DNA from: Mactra quadrangularis
Lineage: Eukaryota > Mollusca > Bivalvia > Venerida > Mactridae
NCBI GenBank assembly: GCA_025267735.1
Contig: CM046304.1
Span: forward strand, 5,146,001-5,210,000
DNA: 64,000 nt
Reading direction: 5' to 3'
Below are positions 10,566 to 20,227 of the stretch, piece by piece. The notes below the pieces were generated by a model. It searched no databases, had not been told where the DNA came from, and saw only the letters and a program-made list of their open reading frames with translations. Both the position numbers and the translations under genes were made by a program. How positions within the stretch are numbered: position 1 is the stretch's first letter; each line of letters opens with the position of its first letter.

Positions 10566-10775
10566 TGGTTTTTAACGTCGTATTCAACACATATTAAGGT
10601 TATATACACAACAGTCAGCTCTTCCTTCTATAGGTTTCCTGGACACATTTCTATCACCAGTACTAACTTACCCTACCACTAAGCGGACAACTCATGTATT
10701 GGGTATGACCTACTGCGACCAGGCTCGAACCCGCGATCTCTGGATTCAAAGGTGATAATCACCATGCCATGGCTT
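10566..10775 (-). repeat. SINE-B copy, diverged
   Basis: Tail-first in plus reading (TTTTTAACGTCGTATTCAACA), head at the right with GCTCGAACCCGCGATCTC. A MULE-like family fragment precedes it at about 10484-10560. Confidence 0.65.
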
Positions 10776-10930
10776 CCTTGTTTTTTAGGCTAACACTATT
10801 AACAGAAATGCTATTCATAGGCTGTGATAAAACAGTTCTTCGTAAATTATGATCATCATGAATATCATAAAAGCTATGGTCAGCTGAATATGAACGGTAA
10901 TATGAAGAAGCCAGATCCAAACTAAGCGAG

Positions 10931-11449
10931 CAATCTCTCATACAGAGTTGTCGATTCCTTACAGTGATCTTTATCTCTGTTAACGTCTCGAAAGTGGCCC
11001 CAAACACGTGATCGTTTAAAACGATCATGTGACAATTTTTGAATTTTGTCCAAACGCAACAGACAAACTAAATAACAGATCACCTTTCTTGTCTTGTAGA
11101 TGTTCAAAGGCTTGTCGTTGACAGTCCCTTAGCACTAAATTTTTGTCATAATTTTTAGCAATATCATCTATTGTTGACATTTTTTGCAGATGAGTAAAAA
11201 AGCCAAATTACTCAGAATAGGAAGACGTTTCACAAGAAAATAGTTCTTGTAAATTTAAAAAATTGGATTTCGCCTGTAATGAAATTATATTTCACGTAAA
11301 AATTTGAGATAATATTATATAAAAGACAAATTACGCTTTAGATACAAAATCTAAATTATATTACTATTTTACAAGAATCTTGCAAAACCCGAGACGTTTA
11401 CAGAGATTATAGATCACTGTAAGGATCGACAACTCTGTATGAGAGATTG
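10931..11449. mobile_element. foldback MULE-like element with ~65-bp TIRs and 9-bp TSD
   Basis: Left arm from 10931 (CAATCTCTCATACAGAGTTG) is the inverted, about 93% identical partner of the right arm ending 11449. A perfect 9-bp TSD CTAAGCGAG flanks it (10922-10930, 11450-11458). The insertion site is inside an older MULE-like family copy (about 10790-11475). No transposase. Confidence 0.82.
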
Positions 11450-11842
11450 CTAAGCGAGTGCGCATGCGGGTCCTCTGGTACCCCTTTTACACCAAAAGTA
11501 ATGAGTATATGTGATATTAAATCAAGGGGGCCAGGGGGAAAAGGGCTATCTAGCAACATGGAAGCTGATCCATAATGACAAAAAATTAAGAATAAAACAA
11601 TTTTTTCATATTTTTACTTAAGACAATGTAACAATTCCAAAAATATTTTATAACAAACTATTGCAATAAAATTCTGATACATGGTATTATAAAGCTTTAT
11701 AAAGATTTATAAAGCTGCTTATTCACAAATTTTAACAGAAACATCAACATTTCCAGGGTTCGACATTTTCTGGTTTACCAGGGATCCAGAAGAAATCCCT
11801 AATCGGAATCTGATATCCCAAGAGTTATTCAGAGATTTCTCC

Positions 11843-12245
11843 CAATCTCCGTAAACAGAGATCCTGTTCTACTCGCGTTGTCGTACTGGATCTCTACTTA
11901 GTCAATGCAAGGTCACGTCGAGATGAACTTTGTATCGACCAATCAATGCCTAGCTTTCATCTAGACGAAAACACTATTAATCACATTTTGATTTCGTAAT
12001 TTCTATTTTTAGACCAATGTTTGCATGCAAATTTAACAACGGTATTATTCACAGTCTGTGATTGGCTGGCTCATTTCAAATTGTGTGACGTAGATGATGT
12101 AAACAAGTTACGTATCATAACAATTTCGTCATGAATATTATGATGAGAAAAGGTCACCTGAACGTGACCTTCATTTGGAAAAGGCCAGATCTAAATTAGC
12201 GAGTATGCGAGCGGTTAAATTTTAGATCGGGTTTTAATCAGATTG
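11843..12245. mobile_element. MULE-like MITE (CAATC ends), copy in intergenic DNA
   Basis: About 400 bp, starting CAATCTCCGTAAACAGA and ending TTTTAATCAGATTG. AGATTTCT flanks both sides (two extra bases on the left). It carries two inverted AGGTCA-like pairs with 8-bp spacers (11910-11929 and 12151-12170). Other copies: 21768-22110, 27521-27918, 44770-45164, 53212-53735, partial 16676-16970. Confidence 0.75.
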
Positions 12246-12280
12246 AGATTTCTGCTTAACGTTAAGGAAACTGCCCATAA

Positions 12281-12502
12281 GGCCACAACAAATTGATAGT
12301 GTGTTCTACAGATTTTTCTGGAAAATAATGGGGCAAGCAAGCGAAGAAATTTTATATATTTTTAAATCTTAATTTAGTTGCTTTATATAGACATTTGAGC
12401 AAATGTTTATGAGTGAGCGAGGAAATAAAAATATTTTTGTAAAAACTGTCAAAATAAAGGTGCAAGCGAATCCAAAGAACACATGATCAATTTGTTGTGG
12501 CC
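12281..12502. mobile_element. small foldback element, GGCCACAACAAATTGAT ends, TAA flanks
   Basis: Left GGCCACAACAAATTGATAG and right (inverted) GGCCACAACAAATTGATCA form TIRs of about 30 bp. TAA lies immediately on both sides, as for PIF/Harbinger-type insertions. Confidence 0.65.
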
Positions 12503-12865
12503 TAAATAGACAAAAGAAATTAGTCACCAATTGGCAGTCAAAATTATTACAAACAATTCATGGAGACTCAAATTTATGTTAGATCAGGGCAATGTATGGG
12601 GTTCTTGATGGAATTCCTAGCCAAGCATAACTGGGATTTTTCCCAAGGTTTTGGATCCTTGGAATTCTGGGACACTGTTAGTGTCGAACCCTGTCAGACT
12701 CTAAAAACTGTATTGAAACAGTTTTAGAAGCAGTAAAGCATGCAGTGTTCTGAAAATGACAAATTTAGAACAGTATGACAAACCACACAACTTTAATGAA
12801 TTTATGAATAACAATGTACCCTGTTTGTTACAGTATGGATAATTAAAAAATGTTTTTGTCATTTA

Positions 12866-12952
12866 TTATATCAAGGGTAGCCTGCAAGACTGTAATAAGT
12901 GCTTCGTGTTAAAGAGCAAGTTACTACAGTCTTACCAGCAACCCTCAATATA
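12866..12952. repeat. short hairpin MITE, copy 1
   Basis: An imperfect stem of about 24 bp: arm GGGTAGCCTGCAAGACTGTA pairs with TACAGTCTTACCAGCAACCC around a 25-30 nt loop. A second copy is at 14549-14627. Confidence 0.6.
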
Positions 12953-13005
12953 TTTCTTACAATCTATAGATTAATTTGCCATGAAATATTAAGAATAATG
13001 CCACT

Positions 13006-13407
13006 GTACTAACCTGTTCACATTGTGGGAAGAAGGATGTGTAAGAGGACCAAATTAGCTAGGTCACCTTGTATGCAAAAGGTCTTGGGTTCAAGACCCG
13101 CACAGACCTTAGTTTAGTCAGGAGAGCTTTGGCCTTGTGAGCAAGGGGTCTCAGTTTCAAGTCTCCCTCTGGCGTAAGCTTGGTCAGGAATACATTTGCC
13201 TAGTAAGCAAGGGGTCAAAGGTTCAAGTCTCTCTCAGACTCAGCTTGGTTGGGAAAGCAATCGCCTAGTAAGTATGGAGTCTTCAAGATCCGTTCAGGCT
13301 TAAGCTCGGTTGGAAAAGCATTGACCTTGTAAGCAAGGGGTCTTGGAATCAAGTCCCATTTAGGCTCATCAATTATCCTTCTCTCAATAATGTGAACAGG
13401 TTAGTAC
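13006..13407 (+). mobile_element. TIR-bounded cassette of five tandem tRNA-Thr-like units
   Basis: TIRs GTACTAACCTGTTCACATT (13006) and its inverse (ending 13407) enclose five diverged tandem units of about 60-67 bp (starts near 13055, 13110, 13174, 13241, 13301). Each shows a box A-like AGCT(T/C)GGTTGG, an anticodon-arm-like TTGC-CTTGTAA-GCAA (anticodon TGT; AGT in units 3 and 4) and a box B-like GGTTCAAGTCC. All are too degenerate and short on acceptor stems to be functional tRNA genes. GTAC at both ends may be a 4-bp TSD. Confidence 0.65.
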
Positions 13408-13532
13408 CATTCAATTCATTTTTACAATTTAACAAACAATTACTGACACATGCATACTATTTTAAAATATCAACAAAAATAATCCAATGTGTGAGCAAGA
13501 AGTATTTAAACAATAACAAGTAAACAAGAGGG

Positions 13533-13760
13533 TCCAGAGGACCCTTGACCGCTCACCTGAGAACTAGATACTTAGGGCATCTGATGAAAGATTGTTTAAA
13601 AGTTTCAGACAGTGAAAACAGTGATCCTGAGGCCAGGGATATTTTGAACTCAAGAACATAATTTGAACAATTTTTCTTAGACCAAACACACACAAACACA
13701 CATTGGTCAGACCCCCACAATAGCTCACCTTGACCACTTTGTGCTCAGGGGAGCTAAAAA
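13533..13760. repeat. SINE-like repeat beginning ACAAGAGGGTCC
   Basis: Starts AACAAGAGGGTCCAGAGGAC CC, a hairpin-like head followed by GCTCACCTGAG, and ends near CAGGGGAGCTAAAA. This arrangement is common in bivalve genomes; assignment from memory, not a database match. Confidence 0.5.
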
Positions 13761-14548
13761 ATCAACCGGGTTCACATTTACAGTTTAATAAACTTTATAT
13801 GTACATAAACATTATTTGATGAATCAGAGCAAAACCAGTCTACATTCAATCTAATTTACATAAGAGGCCCATTTCACAAGGAAATTGCTATGTTACACGT
13901 TTTAAAAGCGCATTTTTGTAGCATACAAGTTCTTTGTAATGGTTACTCTTTAAGCTACTAAATCCAAGATAGCAGCTCCAAAAAACATGTTCTGAAAACT
14001 TTCATCCATACATAAAGTTAAAGAAAGAAAGAATGGTTTAAAGTCTGCTTCAATATACATGTTCAGCCGACTTTACAATTTTGAACAATAACCTTTAATC
14101 ATTGAAATCAACTTCAAACAGGGGATCTCTCACAGTACCCATTTATGCATGGGAAAAAATGGAACAACAGTAAGCATTGCTCAATGAAATTAGCAGTGCC
14201 TCTTGTGAGGTTCGAACCTGGGACTTCTTGATCCCAAATATAAACATACTTGATACAAGCAATAATTTCACAATCATAAGAATAAACAATAAGTTTTAAA
14301 TATTATAAAATATTTTAAGCATGCAACTCAGGGGAATCAACTCTTATTACCTGGATAGACATTTGGAATGGCTCTATCATTCATTGAAAGAAAAATCTCT
14401 GAAATATTTGCAAGTTCACCAAGAGTATTAAGTTTTTGCTACATACCCGAGGTGAAGCACAGGCGACTAGCACAGCAGTTTCAGCAAAACATTTCTAGTC
14501 AATATCACAAAAGGCTTCATAAACGCATATTTTATTTTATAACTTACA
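13761..14548. other. intergenic; MITE fragment and SINE head remnant
   Basis: About 13866-13990 resembles the 49078-49497 element (GCCCATTT, TAGCATACAAG, AATCCAAGAT motifs). About 14180-14235 is a minus-strand tRNA-like head (GAGGTTCGAACCTGGGAC). Nothing else recognised. Confidence 0.4.
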
Positions 14549-14627
14549 TATTGAGGGCTGCCTGCAAGACTGTAGTAAGTGCACAGTGTTAAAGAGCAAG
14601 TTACTGCAGTCTTGCGGGCAACTCATA
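14549..14627. repeat. short hairpin MITE, copy 2
   Basis: Same family as 12866-12952: arm GGGCTGCCTGCAAGACTGTA pairs with CAGTCTTGCGGGCAAC. Stem length and loop resemble a pre-miRNA fold, but two dispersed copies fit a MITE. Confidence 0.6.
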
Positions 14628-14845
14628 TTATGAGACAAAATATTTTTCAGCGATATCACACAACTTCATATTTATGGACTAAAAACAAGACATAAATCAT
14701 TCCCTTAAACAATTGTGGAACTGTTCACATCAACATGTGATGAACCAGTAACCAGAAGCCTGCAAGAGTTCAAGCTAACCACTCGTCAGAGATCGCATAA
14801 TCTACCCTGTCTGGAGAGATATGTAATTATTACAAAATAAAGCTA

Positions 14846-15398
14846 ACAAGTAAATCTGTGAGCTAATGCTCACTAGTGATACCCCCGCCAAAATCTAAAA
14901 TATGCGACAAACAGGAAGTAGATGAGCAAGGAGCATGAAATCGCTTTACACCACATGGGACTATGGGATGAAGCAATATGCAAAGTATTAGGCTGCTGCA
15001 TGATATAGTTGCTGAGAAAACTGCGATGGAAATTTTGTAACGGATGGACAAGGGTAAAACAGTTTATCTTACCTCGTACAGAATACTCGTTTTTCGTTGG
15101 CCGAGAGCGGTCACGTGCTGACCATGTATTATCCCATATTAGGTCAGTAGATTCTAATATCCAGTCAGTAACAAAATTTATAAATGATAGCGCTCAGATT
15201 GGGGTACTCGGTAAGATAAATTCGTTACACAGTCAGTTACTGACCGGATACGGTGTGATACCGTGTCAGTGAATAAATATTGGGCTCGAGCTACGCTCTC
15301 ACCCAATATTAATTTACTGACCCGGTATCACACCGTATCCGGTCAGTAACTGACTGTGTAACTAATAATACCCCCCTCTTCTTCGAAGCGGGGGTATA
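14846..15398. repeat. R1 element copy interrupted by a palindromic insertion
   Basis: R1 sequence runs 14846-15062, breaks within its AACAGTATACCCCCC segment, and resumes at about 15366 (ATACCCCCCTCTTC). The roughly 300-bp insert includes a near-perfect foldback at 15225-15361. Confidence 0.75.
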
Positions 15399-15536
15399 AA
15401 AATATATATTCTACAAGAATATAACAATGAAATACTTGATACAAGTAATATTAACAATACCATTTATACATATATATACAAGATGTTTTACTTGTTATTT
15501 ACACACAAAAATACAATGAAACAAACATAGTGTTCA

Positions 15537-15763
15537 TTTTTTCTCAACTGTCAAAACATGAATAATTTCACGGTGAATATGTTTGTTAAAATTCTTGTAG
15601 AAATACACCCATGAGTTTCCGAAAGTGTGTATTATGATCGAGTAAAGCTTCTTATGCCGTGTTATTAGTTATCAAGATATTTTTTATGAAAACTAGACCG
15701 CCAGTACAAAAACAATGCATTCTGTCACCGTGAAATTATTCCAGCTATGACAGTTGAGAAAAG
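15537..15763. mobile_element. MITE with TTTTCTCAACTGTCA ends, copy 1
   Basis: Inverted ends of about 40 bp (TTTTTTCTCAACTGTC... and its complement ending near 15763), both followed inward by GAATAATTTCACGGTGA. Further copies at 52051-52262 and, interrupted, about 36627-37240. Confidence 0.72.
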
Positions 15764-16675
15764 ATGGACAATACAAACAATATTAACCTGAGCTTGAACT
15801 ACCTAATAATGATTACATGCTTTACTTACATTAAATCCTGAGATTCTGTGTACATGTATGCAATTATACACATGTTTATAACAACTTACTGGACTATAGA
15901 TCAATTTTGTAAACATGGCATATTATCATATATGTTTTAATTTTGCACACATTACTTTATGGGGAAACAGGTAAGTCAGCATTATTGTGTCACAGTTTCA
16001 GAAGAATTTTTCTAATGAAAACAAAATAAATTGATCATTACATGTTTTTTTCTGAAAGCTTCCTGTACAGCGTGATTTACAAATGAAGACAAAAAAGACT
16101 GTAAATTGAGTTTAATATCGTCATGGTCACTTGGAAATGCTGGAACTACAAAAAGTAAGTTTTCAGGAGAAAAAAAAAACAGTATTCCGTGAAGAATACA
16201 AGTGAAAGGAAACTCATTTTTGCATAATTTTACATTAGATAAATATCTTAAAGTGTAAATATGCATTGGTATTGAAACTATTTATATTTACTGAAATAAC
16301 TGCAGCTTCTTTCAAAAAAGGAAAAATCTAAATTTTGTAGTTCTGGCATTTTCAAGTGACCACGACAATATATTCTTGCACAAAGGTCAACCTCAGGTTA
16401 ATATTGTTGGACTAAAAGATATATTCAATCTTAACCGATGGAAATACTTCAGGGTTTGTAGTCACATAATCTTCGGATTGTGAACAATAGTGATGGGGCA
16501 TCGGGTGGAAATCTTAATCGATCATCGTTTGGAATCGGTTTCTGCTGTCGATGCGATTCTTCCGATAACAATCAATTCCAGATAATTTGATTTTGCAGGG
16601 ACGTTTCATCATGTTTCCTTACTAAATTCATGCATTATAGTGCCATTTGGTTTTTTTTGTATTTGGTTTCTATAA
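15764..16675. other. intergenic, nothing recognised
   Basis: AT-rich DNA without recognisable exons or repeat ends. Confidence 0.35.
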
Positions 16676-16970
16676 TTGTAGCTTTCATCTAGAAAAAAAA
16701 CTATTAATAGCACTTTGATATGTAATTTCTATTTTAAGTCCGAGGTTTGTGTGCTGATTTGACGGTGGTGTCATTCCCAGGCAGTGATTGGATGGCTTAA
16801 TTCAAACTGAGTGACATAGACAATGTCAACAAGTTACTAAACACAATAATTGTGTCAAGAATAATATAATGAGAAAAGGTCACCTGGACTTGACCCTTGT
16901 AATGAAACAGCTAGATCTAAATAAGGGAGAAGGCGAGCAAGAATTTTTTATAGGGTTTCAATCAGATTTA
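16676..16970. repeat. truncated MULE-like MITE copy
   Basis: Matches the right three quarters of the CAATC family (GCTTTCATCTAG, CACCTGGACTTGACC, TTTCAATCAGATT). The left end is missing. Confidence 0.6.
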
Positions 16971-18335
16971 CAATAACAAGATCTAGACATATTCCTTTTC
17001 AAACTCAATAATTGGGCACAATTCTATTTTCAATGTAATATCAGACAAAAAAATAATATCAAAACCCTGACCAGCAGTAGCGAAACAACACCATTTGCAA
17101 ATAAATAAGTTATTTGATATAGGCCCTGTAATTTTTCAAGAGCTGTCGTATCGGCCCAAGGCAGAAGGCAAAAGGCCAATACAACTGTCCCAAGGAAAAA
17201 TAACAAGGCCTATATTACTTATATAAACTATATATTAATACAAAAATACTAAAATCTACTTTAAAGCTGTTCTATCACAGGTTTCCACTTAACTAATAAT
17301 ACTACCAAAGGGCTGAATAAAATACTTTAAGACCAAACTCCACAAATGTTCCACTAGTCCACTCGCAAGTGAAATCTGAAAATCAACTTGTCCGGAATCA
17401 AAGTTTTCTTGTTTAACACTCAAAAAGAAATATTGAGATCTATAATATAAAGTAATGTTATAATGAATAATAAATGATTAAGTACATGGTAGTACAAAAA
17501 GTTTAAAGTTAAATATAATTGAAACATTGAGATGTCTACATTTTCAGTATATTCATAGCTAAATATTACTTGTCCACAGACAAGTCATCCCTTGAGCACA
17601 ACAAATTTGTAACTCCCTTTTTGCAAATTTTACAGAAGAGACAAAAAACATAACCATAGGTTAAAAATAAATAACAAGAAATGAAATTTAAACTTTTCTT
17701 TTCAAATAATAAATCAAATTTGTTGATAAATGAATAAAATTTAGAAAAGTAGTAGTTTAAGAGATATTTGATACAATATGAGTAACAACCTTTTTGCGCT
17801 GAAATACAACACATTTTTTATAAAAATGGGGTGCAAAAAAAGTTTTATCTATATTTTAGAGTTAAAATAACTGATATATTTATATCATTTTATTAGATGT
17901 TTTGTCTGTATTGCATATACAAATTGTATTGAATATAATGTGACATGAAATTATATAACTTTATATTCAGTTTTCATCTTTGAATAAGGGAGATTTGAAA
18001 AATCTCAATAACTCAACAATTTTTCTTCAACGATGTCATTTGAAATGATGGTTTCAAATACTCACAATTTTAAATCCACTGAATTATTAAGTGTTAGTGG
18101 GCTGTAACTATTTACATGTAGGCAGACGTCAATGTACAAGTGGGGCATAGGAATTCCACACCCTGATCTTTATTCCTTTAGTAAATAAATAGAAGAACAA
18201 GCTTCAAAGCTGTGAAATAAACGAGTATTAAGCATCAGAATACCCTGCATAATGTTTTACTTTAAAACGTAAAATTTAAAGTAATAATATAAACTTGTAA
18301 GCAGCCCATCAGTACATTTCCTTCGTGTTTTTAAA
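16971..18335. other. AT-rich intergenic DNA, nothing recognised
   Basis: Only short low-complexity frames; no homology recognised. Confidence 0.35.
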
Positions 18336-18537
18336 CACTGTGTTAACGTAGGATAGGTTAATTAAGTCAGCCATCACACTGAACCTAGCTTTCCTGGACC
18401 CTTTTCTATGACCAGTACTAACCTTCTCATCCGTAAGGCAGGCAACTTCTCCAAATACCTTATTAATGGTGGAAAATTGAAAACACTGTCAATTTTCACA
18501 CTTGCCCGTGCTGGATTTGAACCCGTACCCTTTCAGT
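18336..18537 (-). repeat. SINE-B copy, diverged
   Basis: Contains CTAGCTTTCCTGGACCC, ATGACCAGTACTAACC and the head remnant GGATTTGAACCCGTACCC. Confidence 0.65.
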
Positions 18538-19377
18538 AAACTAGTTTGGAAATGCCAAAATTTTTAACATGAGGGCAACAGTCCTTTCTCATGTTTCATA
18601 CTTATTCAAAAGACTTTTTATTTTTAACTTTGATAAATGTTTTCAACGATATTTCTTGATCCGTACCAACCCTGCAAGACAACCCCAAGAAGATTTTAGA
18701 TTGAACTGAAGGCACATTTAAACATAGAATAGACTAAATATAGAAAATATACAACAAGTATTCAATATAAAAAATAAATGCTTTACAATAATAACAAGTG
18801 TAGATATATATACTGTAATTGTTATTTTACAAAATTATCAAAAAAAGATATTTCAACAAAAATTAGGTACCCTGCCAGAGTTGGCATAATATGGAAAATG
18901 ACCCCCCTCACTAAAAAGGAAAAAAATATTGCCAGTTACTTTCAATGGGCCTACTTTACAAACTGTAATCAGCACAAGACAGTCTGCCCAGTGAAATTTC
19001 TAGTAGTTTTCAACAAGACCAAATACAGCCCTTTTACTGATTTATTTTATCCTAAAATTGAATAAACAGTAAAACAACAAGTAATGATTTTTATTCAATA
19101 TGGCAATGGCAGAAGTAAAAAGGTTGGCGGACTGTTGGACCAACTCACTCTCTAAATGACACTGGGCTGACTGAGATTTTCACGAACTTGGTCCTCTGGC
19201 TGTATATAAACATTGCTTTCAATAATGCAAATCAGAAAATTGTACCAAAAATCAAATTAAATTACTCAGTTCCAAAATAATGGAATGCCTTACTAAAAGA
19301 GGTACAAACAGCTAAAACTGTGAACTCATTCAAACAGAGATATAATGTGTGGTGGAATACAAATTCATCATAAATCA

Positions 19378-19582
19378 CAGGGCTTTTTTTCATTGTTTGG
19401 GGAAAGGGCCTGGGGCCTTTTTTATATAGAATTTTTGGGGAAATTTCATCGCAATTTTGTAGGGAGGGGAACAAACAATCCAAGTTAAACTCCAAATTTG
19501 GGGAAAACTGCATGATTTTAAAGAAATTTCATGAGGGAAGGCGCCTATAAACGGACCCTGTTATATAAGGAAAAAAGGCCTG
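19378..19582. mobile_element. CAGGGCTTTTTTT MITE, 5-bp TSD AATCA
   Basis: 205 bp, starting CAGGGCTTTTTTTC and ending AAAAAAGGCCTG. AATCA is repeated at 19373-19377 and 19583-19587. Near-identical interior to the copy at 54990-55197. Confidence 0.78.
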
Positions 19583-19742
19583 AATCATTATTACTTCTTT
19601 TATTTTATGCATTGAATTTGTTTTAAATAACTCTTCAAATGTTTTACCTTGCTTGTTGTATATACTATGGAAATACTGTTGTCAAGAGGCTCACAGTGAA
19701 GATTGGGCTTTGCCTAACTGTGTTGCTTATATAAATCAAGTC

Positions 19743-19748
19743 TTTATT
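19743..19748 (-). terminator. possible polyadenylation signal for the nuclear receptor gene
   Basis: AATAAA on the minus strand, about 255 nt after the receptor stop codon at 20004. It is in a low-complexity (ATT)n stretch, so chance occurrence is likely. Confidence 0.25.
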
Positions 19749-20003
19749 ATTATTATCATTATTTATATTATAATAAACAATCAATTTAAACAAATTCATC
19801 CAACAATATACATCGTACAATAAAGATTCCACCATTATGAACATCAAAATCGATGGTCTAACAATAATAGCGGAATGATCCTAATATAGGAACCTATTCC
19901 TTCCCAAATTCAGCATTTGGGACTTAAATCGTCAAAATTTACAAGCTTATTACCATAACCAAAATGGTCTTAATAGCAGAACTTTACCATATCACATAAA
20001 TTA

Positions 20004-20227
20004 CTAAACGGACATAATTTCAACGAGAAGTGGGTGATTCTTCAATGTTGGCCAAGCTACAATAGTCTCAGATATTCTATCATTCCACTCTGTGAGGTCC
20101 CTTAACCTAATTAGGGAGTTCATGACCTTTGCGAATCTAACGCTGTTGTCCATCATTTCTTCTAGACAGTTAACTAACTTTAATTGTATCTCTTCAACTT
20201 GTTTGCCATTCTGTAACTCACCACGAT
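20004..20227 (-). CDS. nuclear receptor last exon: LBD helices 9-12 with AF-2
   Basis: Acceptor ctttgtag. Encodes DRGELQNGKQVEEIQLKL (helix 9-like) and ends LKNHPLLVEIMSV stop. LLVEIM fits the AF-2 pattern (two hydrophobics, any residue, Glu, two hydrophobics). Confidence 0.93.

Larger units (their letters stand above)
11754..12693. mobile_element. TIR element with CAGGGTTCGACA ends, carrying two nested insertions
   Basis: Ends CAGGGTTCGACA (11754) and TGTCGAACCCTG (ending 12693). Subterminal regions share GGATCC-centred inverted motifs. Nested inside are a MULE-like copy (11843-12245) and a foldback (12281-12502). CAGGG ends suggest hAT, but no clear TSD was seen. Confidence 0.6.

Noticed and set aside
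13056..13370. Functional tRNA-Thr gene cluster
   Set aside because: Acceptor stems are incomplete and arms are mismatched; the units are better described as tRNA-like repeats within a TIR element.
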